A stretch of DNA of 64,000 nucleotides from JBFLYO01 sp040756745 (GTDB taxonomy: Bacteria > Bacteroidota > Ignavibacteria > UBA10030 > UBA6906), in the NCBI GenBank assembly GCA_040756745.1, contig JBFLYO010000005.1, positions 62,001 through 126,000 of the forward strand, given 5' to 3'. Shown piece by piece: positions 51,701-59,021 of the stretch. Each line of letters starts with the position of its first letter. The first letter of the stretch is position 1. Under the pieces are notes generated by a model. The model did no database searches. It saw only the letters and a program-made list of their open reading frames with translations, and was not told where the DNA came from. The position numbers and the translations under genes were made by a program.

Positions 51701-52103
51701 AAACCACCTGAATACTCCGCTGAACTCGTTCTCCTTTACGGCCCCTGCGGCACCGACGCTCAACAATGCCGTTGCTGCTGCTGATGTCGAAAATCTGAAC
51801 GTCTTCCCGAACCCCTACATCGGGTTCAATCCGCAGGAGTCGAACAAGTACCAGCGGTTCGTGACGTTTACGCACATGCCGCGCTCGGCGATCATCCGCA
51901 TCTTCAACCTGGCCGGCGTGCTGGTCAGGACACTGAAGAAAGATGATGCGTCGCAGTTCCTCCAGTGGGATCTCCGCAACGAGCAGGGATTCCCGGTGGC
52001 TGCCGGCATGTACATTGTGTACGTCGATATGCCCGAAGTGGGCAAGGTGAAGACCCTGAAGCTCGGTGTCATTCCCGAGCAGCAATTCATTGACAAGTGG
52101 TGA
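48783..52103 (+). CDS. Large exported protein with T9SS/FlgD-like C-terminal domain
   Basis: A 1106-residue protein I cannot assign to a named family over most of its length. A signal peptide ends near AFA26. Around residues 206-214, DVNGNGIYD resembles a calcium-binding dockerin/EF-hand loop. The body is rich in Asn, Gly, Thr and aromatic residues. Residues from about 1003 form a C-terminal domain (VFPNPYIGFN, IIRIFNLAGVLVRTL, QGFPVAAGMYIVYVDMPE) like type IX secretion sorting or FlgD-type Ig domains. GGAGG lies eight bases before the ATG. The PorV-family gene downstream supports a type IX cargo. Likely secreted or cell-surface. Confidence 0.75.
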   Translation: MSKRFMKLIRGLVAVLLCVSLPTAFAGEDVREKNKGPLKTATNDDYSWFTINNLFNWYGNNGNSSYNIATGNSGTEFPKGSGKTAIFEDGVLWGGFHKENTAVNPKVGGDTYRYGLQAGTIVTEGGPLEADRATADNPDLAKYRVYTVRPDVTPTTAYADVQAAMEEEAGLIDRYSSMTPQTLFARYQADWLEWPAKDGLPAPYKDVNGNGIYDPAVDVPGQPGADQTLYYVANDLNATRTSALYSSPPVGIEMHRTVWGYNLTGALGSTIFASTLLINKSGAPIDSCFLVQWSDVDLGEASDDYAGCDIGRSLGFVYNGRNVDLTYGSAVPATGYDFFQGPIIPTGNQSDSAVFQLKYRHGYKNLGMTTFDFFINSSAIYTDPTLGAQGSNIQWYRLMNARISSSGDEFIDPTTGVGTKYTLSGDPLTGKGWLDGTYGLIPGDRRICLVTGPFTLANRDTQELVVATLVGLGGDRISSIAVLKYYSDLAQSAYNLLFNISRPPPNPVVQVAQLDGEVALSWSDTVGSTKIETWNSNGYIFEGYNVYQYPTLGGGPDLAHPIRLATYDLVNSVTTVFDDQFDEATGYIVSKPAQYGTDSGIKRSFQTKDDAVGRRSLINGSTYYFGVTSYSFNGAPTAKPSQLEGPPSPKTVVPQTPPPGFRFFAAGDTVATVQSVATGGSLSEGLVMPIVVNPNATTGHQYRVNFRVDTVTSTTVWDLTDVTANRVLISGNTNQSGDENYPIVDGMLMKVTGPSTPGMKDWSIPSGSRRWTWAGGADGFGLEGFNGAIGNAYGNWFSGSTVGYDKLRNVLLKYAATDLLGNLTDPNDPDASFAYRYLRGATAAPAKPEFAPFILNPTAGYAFQQFAKSVPFAAYNNETTPPTRLAIGHLENNVAGGLVDGKYWPPDFNVGNNVSGSGPREWFFIYDVPYSTTADPSLQVDILNNTVPIMWMGTPARRGDVAFAANDEFLILANHLNTPLNSFSFTAPAAPTLNNAVAAADVENLNVFPNPYIGFNPQESNKYQRFVTFTHMPRSAIIRIFNLAGVLVRTLKKDDASQFLQWDLRNEQGFPVAAGMYIVYVDMPEVGKVKTLKLGVIPEQQFIDKW

Positions 52104-52195
52104 TCCGCATCTGGCTCTGTCGGCCTTTCCCCCTCCGGGGAGAAGGGCCGGCGGGGCGGCGATGAATTGACTATTGAACTTAAAGGAGAAACTCA

Positions 52196-53245
52196 ATGAC
52201 TAGGAATCTGTTGCGGACGGTGGTCTGCCTTGTCCTGCTGCCGGGCCTGCTGTCGCTGACAGCATTCGCCGGGAACAAGAACAGGATCGGCACTGCAGGC
52301 GCGCAGGAGCTCCTGATCCCTGTCGGTGCACGCGGGGTTGCGATCGGCGCGTCAAGCTCCGTCTTCCTCAAGGGGGCCGAAGCGATCTATTGGAATCCCG
52401 CGGGTCTAAGCCGCATGACCAACAGCGTGGATGCGATGTTCTCGCAGATGACATACATCGCAGACATCAACGTCACGTATGGTGCGATCGGCGTCAAGGC
52501 CGGTGAATTCGGCGACCTCGGGTTTTCCATCAAGTCGCTCTCCTTCGGGGATATCCCCGTCACGACGGTGGATTACCCGGATGGAACGGGCGAGCAATAC
52601 AGCCCGACGTTCCTCACGCTGGGTGTGACCTATTCCAAGCTGCTGACGGACCGCATCTCCGTCGGCGGGACGGCATATCTGGTGTCGGAGAAGATCCTCA
52701 ACATGTCGGCGTCCGGGCTCGTGTTCGACGTGGGAATCCAGTATCACAACCTGGGCATCCAGGGGCTGATGCTGGGCGTGGCGGTGAAGAGCATTGGTCC
52801 GAACATGACGTTCGAAGGATCGAACGCGTACGTGAGTGCCACCACGGTCGGCTCGAACAGGGGCCAGCAACCGTACATCGACCAGATGGCGGCCTTTGAG
52901 GTCCCGGCAACGATGGAACTGGGCGTTGCATACAGCCCGGTGCTCGATGAGAAGAACCAGCTCACCGTCGGAGGGATGTTCCGGAATAACAACTACTCCG
53001 ATGACGAGTATGGTCTCGGCACGGAATACTCCTACAAGCAGCTCTTTTTCGTCCGCGGCGGCTATGGCTTCTCGCCGCAGACCGACAAGGATCTGACGGA
53101 CGCCCGCGGGTATATTTACGATTGGACGCTCGGTGCCGGCGTGCACTATGACGTCGGCGGCATCGGGGTCAAAGTTGACTATGCCTATCGGAACGTGAAG
53201 TATTTCGACGCGAACCACACCATCACGATCGGGCTCGCGTTCTGA
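52196..53245 (+). CDS. PorV/PorQ-family outer-membrane beta-barrel protein
   Basis: A 349-residue protein with a signal peptide cleaved near AFA25. It has the family opening GTAGAQELLIPVGARGVAIG and ASSSVFLKGAEAIYWNPAGL, then alternating beta-strands to HTITIGLAF. PorV shuttles cargo from the type IX translocon to the attachment complex; PorQ-like relatives are less understood, and I cannot separate the two. It closes the operon, 92 bases after the large exported protein, and is followed by a strong terminator. AAAGGAG precedes the ATG. Confidence 0.82.
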   Translation: MTRNLLRTVVCLVLLPGLLSLTAFAGNKNRIGTAGAQELLIPVGARGVAIGASSSVFLKGAEAIYWNPAGLSRMTNSVDAMFSQMTYIADINVTYGAIGVKAGEFGDLGFSIKSLSFGDIPVTTVDYPDGTGEQYSPTFLTLGVTYSKLLTDRISVGGTAYLVSEKILNMSASGLVFDVGIQYHNLGIQGLMLGVAVKSIGPNMTFEGSNAYVSATTVGSNRGQQPYIDQMAAFEVPATMELGVAYSPVLDEKNQLTVGGMFRNNNYSDDEYGLGTEYSYKQLFFVRGGYGFSPQTDKDLTDARGYIYDWTLGAGVHYDVGGIGVKVDYAYRNVKYFDANHTITIGLAF

Positions 53246-53276
53246 CGCCGTTCAGAACGCCGCTTCGTTCTGCCAG

Positions 53277-53310
53277 AGGGCTGGCGTGTACCATGCCAGC
53301 CCTTTTTCTT
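53277..53310 (+). terminator. Rho-independent terminator of the PorV operon
   Basis: AGGGCTGGC (53277-53285) pairs perfectly with GCCAGCCCT (53295-53303) across a nine-base loop, running straight into TTTTTCTT. It is the clearest terminator in the window. It also covers an ATG at 53293, so that codon should not be taken as the next gene's start. Confidence 0.88.
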
Positions 53311-53328
53311 GTCCAGACGCAACCAACT

Positions 53329-55662
53329 ATGCAACGCCTGTACCGATCTGCGATACTTGCATGCGTGGGGATCTCTTGCACGCTCACGGACGCACCCGCC
53401 GGGCCTCCACAGGAGTCTCGCTATTTCCCGGACGCGGGACGGGGCGCGATACACCAGCAGGTCCTTGATCTTCACAACCCCGCCGTCGTTCTTTTTGTGG
53501 CGCTGCAGCCCGGTTACGAGGATTTCCCGCTCCTGACAGAGCTTCGACTCGGCGAAGGAGCGCGGACCGCGGTGCTGTACGTGACCAACGGGGACGCCAC
53601 GCCAGGGGATGAAGGCGGCGCACTGCCGGTGGAGATCGCCGCCCGGCGAAAGGATGAAGCATATCGCGCGAGTCTCCTGCTCGGCGCCATACCGTATTTC
53701 CTCAACATTCCGGACCCGGGCATCGTCCCCGACACAGCACTCCTGAGTCGAATCTGGAATGCGGACACTGTCGTCTCACGCGTCGAGTATGCGCTGCGCT
53801 ATTTCAAGCCAGACGCAGTGATCATCGGCGGGGACTGCCGGGGTAGTGCACGTCGTTCATTGCGACAACAGCTGCTGACCCGATTGATCCTCCGGGCGAT
53901 GCACGTGGCTGCAGATCCCTCCGCACGACCCGATACTGTGCTGCCCGGTCCCTGGCACGTGACCCGGCTCCTGGAGGAGAGTGAAGGGGGAAAGGGGATC
54001 ACGCCACGCTCGTACGACGTGCGGCATCCTGTCTGGAAGAAATCGTATCGGACGATTGCGCGCGAAGCTGTCGAGGGTTATCGTACCCTGAAGCTGCAGA
54101 TCGGAAGTTGGACGCAGGGCGCCGACCGCTCATACACAGTGCTTGCCCCCGCGGGAGGACGTTTACCTGCCACCCTCCTGAAGGGCCTTCCGGTGGCGGG
54201 ACCGGCGACGCGCTCGTTCCGGGCCGTCATCGACCAGCTTGCGGGCGAGCGGGCGAGGGGGACGGGCCCGTCCATGCTCAAAAGCGTCATCCGTGCGATC
54301 GACAGTCTTGATGTGATCCTGGGACGGCAGCGGCGCACATTATCCACGCGGGACGTCCGCGTGCTTGCCAGCTGGAAAAACACTTTGGAGACCCTGCGCT
54401 GTTCACTCCTGGGGGTACACGTCGAGTGCAGCCTGAGCGACACGCTGCTTACGCAGAGCCAGCTTACGTACCTTCGGTTCGGGAAGGTCACATCTGCCGA
54501 CGACAGCACACGGACGAGGATTTTCTTTCCCGGTGCAATGAGCCACGCGTGGGGGATCAATGAGTCGATCAACAACCAGTTTCCGTTCACGGCGAACAGC
54601 GAGTTTCGCATCCTCACGCCATCATCGCTCCCGTTCACCTATCCGCTGTCCCAGTTCGGCATGACGACACACGTGCCGCGCGCACGGTTCTCCTTTATCC
54701 TTATCCACCGGGACAAGGACCGGGGGCGCGACTACATCTACAGAAAGGAAATCCCGTTCCACGCCGGCCCCCGCCGGACACATGAGGTCCTCACGCCGGT
54801 CGTCCGGGCGATGGACGGGGAACCGGTGATCGTCCGCCTCGTCAATCTGAGCCGCGACGCATACGAGGGGACACTCTCTTTGCGTGATTCCCCTCTGGCC
54901 CCCGTGACACATGAAGTGATGCTCCCCGTCAAGGATTATGTCCTGCTCGACACGCTCCGCCTCACACTGAGGGGAGGGATCAGTCCGGGAGACCATCCAC
55001 TGATCCTCAGCCTTTCTGGCGGAGGGGAACTTTCGCTCGTCATGCGCAGTTTCGATGTACGGGTCGATTCGGGAGCATACGTCGGCCTCATCACCGTCCT
55101 TGAGGATGGGCCTGTCGAACAGGCGCTGGCACGGCTGCGCGTGCGATGGGCAAAGATTGCCGATGAAACAGAGCTAACCCCGTTCAGCAACGTCGTCGTG
55201 GACCGCGACGCATTGCGGCACATAGAATCGAGGAGGGCGATAAACGAGGCGCTGCACGCCTGGGTGAAGCAAGGGGGAAGTCTCGTCGTTCTCCCGCCGG
55301 CGGTTCCGGATGATTCACGCTGGGGGCTCCCGGGCCCGGAATTCCGCCGGGACCCCATGGTCGCTTCTACAGTGCGTGTGACGATCGACTCGACGGATGA
55401 CCTTTTCAACCGCCCCAACCAGCTTAGCAGCGCCGACTGGGATCAGTGGGTAATATCGCGCGCTGCCTGCGGATTGAGGACAGGGTTCGTTGAAGGCTCC
55501 CGGATCGTGGCGTCGTCGGCAGACGAACGCCATGCTCCGCTGGTCGTGACGGTGAGGGAAGGGAAGGGGAAGATCACGTACGTCGCGCTTGATCTCTACT
55601 CGCAACTGATGAACATCCATCCGGGCGCGCACCGGCTGCTTGCAAATCTCCTTCGGCGATAG
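53329..55662 (+). CDS. Exported PIG-L/LmbE-like protein with degenerate metal site
   Basis: A 777-residue protein with an N-terminal signal (MQRLYRSAILACVGISC). The first 170 or so residues follow the PIG-L deacetylase pattern: a strand-loop (VVLFVALQPGYEDFPLLTEL), VLYVTNGDATPGDEGG, and ARRKDEAYRASLLLGAI. The usual zinc-binding HPDDE is replaced by QPGYED, so deacetylase activity is doubtful. The long middle is beta-rich, and the C-terminal part (about 600-777; GLITVLEDGPVEQALARLRV, KQGGSLVVLPP) resembles the amidotransferase-like fold seen at the end of large PIG-L proteins. Start 53329 is chosen because 53293 lies in a terminator; no ribosome site is clear. Confidence 0.65.
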   Translation: MQRLYRSAILACVGISCTLTDAPAGPPQESRYFPDAGRGAIHQQVLDLHNPAVVLFVALQPGYEDFPLLTELRLGEGARTAVLYVTNGDATPGDEGGALPVEIAARRKDEAYRASLLLGAIPYFLNIPDPGIVPDTALLSRIWNADTVVSRVEYALRYFKPDAVIIGGDCRGSARRSLRQQLLTRLILRAMHVAADPSARPDTVLPGPWHVTRLLEESEGGKGITPRSYDVRHPVWKKSYRTIAREAVEGYRTLKLQIGSWTQGADRSYTVLAPAGGRLPATLLKGLPVAGPATRSFRAVIDQLAGERARGTGPSMLKSVIRAIDSLDVILGRQRRTLSTRDVRVLASWKNTLETLRCSLLGVHVECSLSDTLLTQSQLTYLRFGKVTSADDSTRTRIFFPGAMSHAWGINESINNQFPFTANSEFRILTPSSLPFTYPLSQFGMTTHVPRARFSFILIHRDKDRGRDYIYRKEIPFHAGPRRTHEVLTPVVRAMDGEPVIVRLVNLSRDAYEGTLSLRDSPLAPVTHEVMLPVKDYVLLDTLRLTLRGGISPGDHPLILSLSGGGELSLVMRSFDVRVDSGAYVGLITVLEDGPVEQALARLRVRWAKIADETELTPFSNVVVDRDALRHIESRRAINEALHAWVKQGGSLVVLPPAVPDDSRWGLPGPEFRRDPMVASTVRVTIDSTDDLFNRPNQLSSADWDQWVISRAACGLRTGFVEGSRIVASSADERHAPLVVTVREGKGKITYVALDLYSQLMNIHPGAHRLLANLLRR

Positions 55663-55672
55663 TCGGCGTCCC

Positions 55673-56575
55673 ATGTCCCACTGCATGCAATCTCACGGTC
55701 GATACGCTGGCACGCCTGTTACTCTCATGCTGCTGGCTCTCACGGTGGCCGCGACGGCGCCTCCGGACCCGCTCCACGCTCAGGTGCAGACGATCCGAGG
55801 GACCCGATGCGATGCGGATCTCTACGGGAATTTCTTCATCGTCGATGCTGCCCGGAATGCCCTCCGTTCCTACTCGCCCACCGGCAAGCTGCAGCGCGAA
55901 GTGGGGGGGACGGGCTGGGGGAACGACCAATTCGATCGTCCGTCATCGGTCTGGGCCCGCAACGGGATCGATGTCTTTGTTGCCGATTACGGAAATCACC
56001 GCATCCAACGATTCGACCGGTCGCTGACCTTCATTTCCTCGCTCTCTACGCGAGACAGCGACAACCCTGACGTGCGGTTCGGGTATCCTACCGATGTTTC
56101 CCTGTCGCGGCTGGGTGAGCTGTTTGTCTGCGACAGCGAAAACGGCCGGATCATCGTCGTCGACCGGTCCAACCACGTGGAGCGCACCTTCGGTGGGTTC
56201 GGCGGGGGAAAGGGGAGGCTGATGACACCGACGCAGATCGAAATCGGTCCACACGACGCTGTGTATGTGCTCGACGGTCGTCGGATCGCAGTGTTTGACG
56301 CGTTTGGGAATTACCAACGGGACCTTGCGCCGGGCCTCTTTGCGTCACCGGCAGCCCTGTTCGCAGACCCTGAGCGGATCGTGGTGCTGGACGGCGATAC
56401 GCTGTATGACTTCAATGCGGACGAACGCCCGACAGGGGCAACGCTGATTTCCCGGGCAGCCCCCGGCGCAAAAACCGTGACGTCGCTCGCACATTGTTGT
56501 TCCACCCTCTGGCTGCTGTCCGATGAGGGATTGTGTGCCCTGCCCGACTCATCAGCAGGGCCGATCAAGCCTTGA
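55673..56575 (+). CDS. Exported NHL-repeat beta-propeller protein
   Basis: A 300-residue protein with a hydrophobic signal (TLMLLALTVAATAPPDPLHA) and a propeller of NHL-type repeats. Examples are DQFDRPSSVWARNGIDVFVA then DYGNHRIQRFD, and YPTDVSLSRLGELFVCDSEN then GRIIVVD. Such propellers bind proteins or ligands; no catalytic residues are evident. The ATG at 55673 lies ten bases after the upstream stop; ATG 55685 is possible. It forms a pair with the PIG-L-like gene, both probably periplasmic or surface-located. Its last bases overlap the ssb promoter. Confidence 0.75.
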   Translation: MSHCMQSHGRYAGTPVTLMLLALTVAATAPPDPLHAQVQTIRGTRCDADLYGNFFIVDAARNALRSYSPTGKLQREVGGTGWGNDQFDRPSSVWARNGIDVFVADYGNHRIQRFDRSLTFISSLSTRDSDNPDVRFGYPTDVSLSRLGELFVCDSENGRIIVVDRSNHVERTFGGFGGGKGRLMTPTQIEIGPHDAVYVLDGRRIAVFDAFGNYQRDLAPGLFASPAALFADPERIVVLDGDTLYDFNADERPTGATLISRAAPGAKTVTSLAHCCSTLWLLSDEGLCALPDSSAGPIKP

Positions 56576-56600
56576 CAAATATGGAAAAACTCAGTAGCGT
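56572..56600 (+). promoter_or_regulatory. Promoter of ssb
   Basis: TTGACA (56572-56577) and TAGCGT (56595-56600) are separated by 17 bases. The -35 box overlaps the TGA stop of the NHL gene. The ssb start follows 27 bases downstream. Confidence 0.65.
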
Positions 56601-56627
56601 GCGTGAAGACACAGGAGGAATTGCTCT

Positions 56628-57059
56628 ATGGCAAAGAGTCTGAACAAGGTTCTGCTCATCGGGAATCTGGGGAAGGATCCGGAGGTCCGGTACACTGCGA
56701 GCGGCGTCGCCGTGGCCACGTTTTCTCTCGCGACGAACGAAACGTGGAAGGACCAGGACGGGAACATGCAGGAGCGTACCGAGTGGCACAACATCGTTGC
56801 CTGGAGAAAGCTGGCGGAGATCTGTGGCGAGTGGCTGAAGAAGGGAAAGAAGGTCTATATCGAGGGACGGATCCAGACCCGCAGCTACGACGACAAGAAC
56901 ACGGGGGCGAAACGGTACATCACGGAGATCGTGGCCGACAATATGATCATGCTTGACAGCGGGCGAGGGGCAGGCGAGCCGCAGGTGGGCGCTGGGACCT
57001 CTGCACCTGAACCTGCCGCCGGCACTGAGCCCGGCAAAGATGATGACCTTCCGTTCTGA
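56628..57059 (+). CDS. ssb: Single-stranded DNA-binding protein
   Basis: A 143-residue tetrameric OB-fold protein coating single-stranded DNA. It begins MAKSLNKVLLIGNLGKDPEV and includes ERTEWHNIVAWRKLAEICGE and GKKVYIEGRIQTRSYDDKN. A Gly/Ala/Pro-rich linker leads to the acidic tip DDDLPF that recruits repair and replication partners. AGGAGG lies about nine bases before the ATG. It has its own promoter. The following ggt gene starts 20 bases later, so the two may be co-transcribed. Confidence 0.96.
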   Translation: MAKSLNKVLLIGNLGKDPEVRYTASGVAVATFSLATNETWKDQDGNMQERTEWHNIVAWRKLAEICGEWLKKGKKVYIEGRIQTRSYDDKNTGAKRYITEIVADNMIMLDSGRGAGEPQVGAGTSAPEPAAGTEPGKDDDLPF

Positions 57060-57078
57060 GGATGGCGTACGCCATTCG

Positions 57079-58764
57079 ATGATGCTCAGGGCGGTTTGCG
57101 TTTGCGTGCTTGTTGCCGGGATTGCACTTCCGCTCGCGGCGGCGTCGCGTCGACCGGTGAAGTTCCACCACGGACTGGTGGTTACGGCGGACAGCCTGGC
57201 CACATCTGCCGGGCGCGATATTCTGATGGAAGGTGGAAACGCCGTTGACGCTGCAGTTGCCGCGGGGTTCGTCCTGGCGGTCACCTACCCTGAGGCCGGC
57301 AATCTCGGCGGCGGCGGATTCATGCTGATCCGCAGGGGGGACGGTACCGCGGTCATGATCGACTTCCGGGAGAAGGCACCCGGCGCGGCGTCTCGCGACA
57401 TGTATCTGGACTCGACGGGAGTTCCCGTGCCGCAACGCAGTCTCCTCGGTCCCCTTGCTGCTGGAGTCCCGGGCACCGTGGCCGGCCTTCTTCACGCGCT
57501 TGCCGCATACGGCACGAAGGACCGTGAGCGCGTCCTCCGATTTGCCCTTCAGTGCGCGGAACGAGGATTCACCGTCGATGAGCGGCTCGCCGCCTCGTTC
57601 TCAGCAGACTGGACCGAACTCTCCAGATTCCCATCGAGCATGAGGGCGTTTTCGCGGCAAGGGACCCCCCCCGCTGCCGGAGAGACCCTTCGACAGCCTG
57701 ACCTCGCCGAGACTCTGTGCCTGATCATCGCGCGTGGAACAGACGGCTTCTACGCAGGCCCTGTCGCAGAGAAGATCGTCGAGGAGGTCGCGCGGAACGG
57801 CGGGATCATGACTGCGTCTGACCTTGCCGCGTACCGGCCGGTGGAGCGAACGCCGCTTCGGGGAACGTATCGCGGTTATGAAATACTGACCGCCTCTCCA
57901 CCATCGGCCGGCGGTATCGCCCTCCTGCAGATTCTCAATACCCTGGAGCAGTTCGATGTGCGTCGGCTTGGCTGGAATTCCAGCCGGGCCCTGCATTTGT
58001 TTGCCTCCGCGTGCCAGCGCGCCTTTGCAGACAGAAGCGCCTTCGTCGGCGATCCCGATGCCGTGGCCGTCCCGGTGGACTCGCTGATCACGAAAGCGTA
58101 TGCAGTGGGCCGGTTTGGGGGATGGGACAGTGTACACGCGGTTCACGGCGACGCTATTACTGCCGGTTCGCCGGCGGGCAACCACCAGACAACGCACCTC
58201 TGCACGGCGGATCAATGGGGCAACGTTGTGAGCATGACGTACACGCTCAACAGTACTTTCGGCTGCAAGGACGTCGTTGAGGGGGCGGGGTTCCTCCTGA
58301 ACAACGAGATGGATGATTTCAGCGTGAAGCGAGGGGCCCCCAACGTTGACGGTCTCCCGGGCGGCGAGCCGAACAGCATAGCCCCGGGAAAGCGGATGGT
58401 AAGTTCAATGTGCCCCACCATCGTCCTCAAACACGGGAGGCCATTCATGGCAGTGGGAGCCCGCGGCGGAAGCAGGATCCCCACGGCAGTTACCCAGATT
58501 ATCTCCAACGTCGTCGATCATGGGATGGACATCCAGGAGGCGGTCGATGCCCCGCGAGTCCACATGCAGTGGCATCCTGACACCATGGAGCATGATCGGC
58601 GGGGGCTTGTCGACGACGTGCTCCGGAATCTTGGGAGCATGGGGTACAACTTAAAGGAAGTCAACTGGACGGCAAGGGTGGAGGCGCTCATGATTGATAG
58701 TACGAGCAGCTACTTCCTCGGGGGGCCTGACCCCCGTGAAAATGGTGTTGCGCTGGGCTACTGA
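57079..58764 (+). CDS. ggt: Gamma-glutamyltranspeptidase
   Basis: A 561-residue exported enzyme that cleaves gamma-glutamyl bonds, chiefly of glutathione, after autocleavage into two subunits. A signal peptide (MMLRAVCVCVLVAGIALPLA) is followed by the large subunit with GGNAVDAAVAAGFVLAVTYP and NLGGGGFML. The autocleavage/nucleophile Thr is T371 in NHQTTHL, followed by VVSMTYTLNSTFGCKDVVEG. Later motifs are MCPTIVLKHGRP and VGARGGSRIP. Tandem ATG codons at 57079 and 57082 are both possible. Longer frames overlap ssb and would hide the signal peptide. Confidence 0.93.
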   Translation: MMLRAVCVCVLVAGIALPLAAASRRPVKFHHGLVVTADSLATSAGRDILMEGGNAVDAAVAAGFVLAVTYPEAGNLGGGGFMLIRRGDGTAVMIDFREKAPGAASRDMYLDSTGVPVPQRSLLGPLAAGVPGTVAGLLHALAAYGTKDRERVLRFALQCAERGFTVDERLAASFSADWTELSRFPSSMRAFSRQGTPPAAGETLRQPDLAETLCLIIARGTDGFYAGPVAEKIVEEVARNGGIMTASDLAAYRPVERTPLRGTYRGYEILTASPPSAGGIALLQILNTLEQFDVRRLGWNSSRALHLFASACQRAFADRSAFVGDPDAVAVPVDSLITKAYAVGRFGGWDSVHAVHGDAITAGSPAGNHQTTHLCTADQWGNVVSMTYTLNSTFGCKDVVEGAGFLLNNEMDDFSVKRGAPNVDGLPGGEPNSIAPGKRMVSSMCPTIVLKHGRPFMAVGARGGSRIPTAVTQIISNVVDHGMDIQEAVDAPRVHMQWHPDTMEHDRRGLVDDVLRNLGSMGYNLKEVNWTARVEALMIDSTSSYFLGGPDPRENGVALGY

Positions 58765-58784
58765 TACAATAAATATCAACAGAG

Positions 58785-58833
58785 TTATCCACAACCAGGG
58801 TAACTATAAGTGCAACATGAGATATTATCGACA
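58785..58833. promoter_or_regulatory. Two DnaA-box-like sites in an AT-rich spacer
   Basis: A perfect TTATCCACA (58785-58793) and a one-mismatch TTATCGACA (58825-58833) lie in the same orientation 40 bases apart, within an AT-rich island (58765-58890) in otherwise GC-rich DNA. The second site is just upstream of a putative promoter. No dnaA gene is nearby, so this may be a DnaA-responsive control site or minor DnaA-binding locus rather than the origin. Confidence 0.45.
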
Positions 58834-58838
58834 ACTAT

Positions 58839-58866
58839 TTGATTTAACACAAGTTGCGTCTATATA
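58839..58866 (+). promoter_or_regulatory. Putative promoter for carA
   Basis: TTGATT (58839-58844) and TATATA (58861-58866) are separated by 16 bases, about 155 bases before carA. It is the only promoter-like pair in the ggt-carA spacer. No PyrR-binding or arginine-box element was recognised in the leader. Confidence 0.5.
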
Positions 58867-58925
58867 CAGAATGTTGCGAATGGCGGAAGTGTTGAGAAAG
58901 TAACAGGGCGGTTGAGGGGCGAGGG

Positions 58926-58979
58926 GAGATCGAGATTGAGATCAAGATTGAGATCAAGACTGAGGTTAAGGTTAAGGTT
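58926..58979. repeat. Degenerate tandem hexamer repeat (RAGRTY) before carA
   Basis: Nine contiguous hexamers read GAGATC, GAGATT, GAGATC, AAGATT, GAGATC, AAGACT, GAGGTT, AAGGTT, AAGGTT, all fitting RAGRTY. The same hexamer family occurs on the opposite strand at 11046-11072. If translated it would give alternating charged and beta-branched residues, but no start codon or gene uses that frame. Confidence 0.8.
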
Positions 58980-59021
58980 CAGGAAGAGGGGAAGGGAGAT
59001 GATCTGCAGGAACGATATGCG

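Noticed and set aside
53293..53328. An upstream ATG for the PIG-L-like gene
   Set aside because: The codon lies inside the loop-stem of a strong terminator, and the signal peptide begins more naturally at 53329.
58785..58890. Chromosomal replication origin
   Set aside because: Only two DnaA boxes, no dnaA, dnaN or gidA neighbours. Kept as a minor DnaA-site candidate only.
58926..58979. CRISPR array
   Set aside because: The units are six-base tandem repeats without spacers; nothing in the window has repeat-spacer structure or cas genes.
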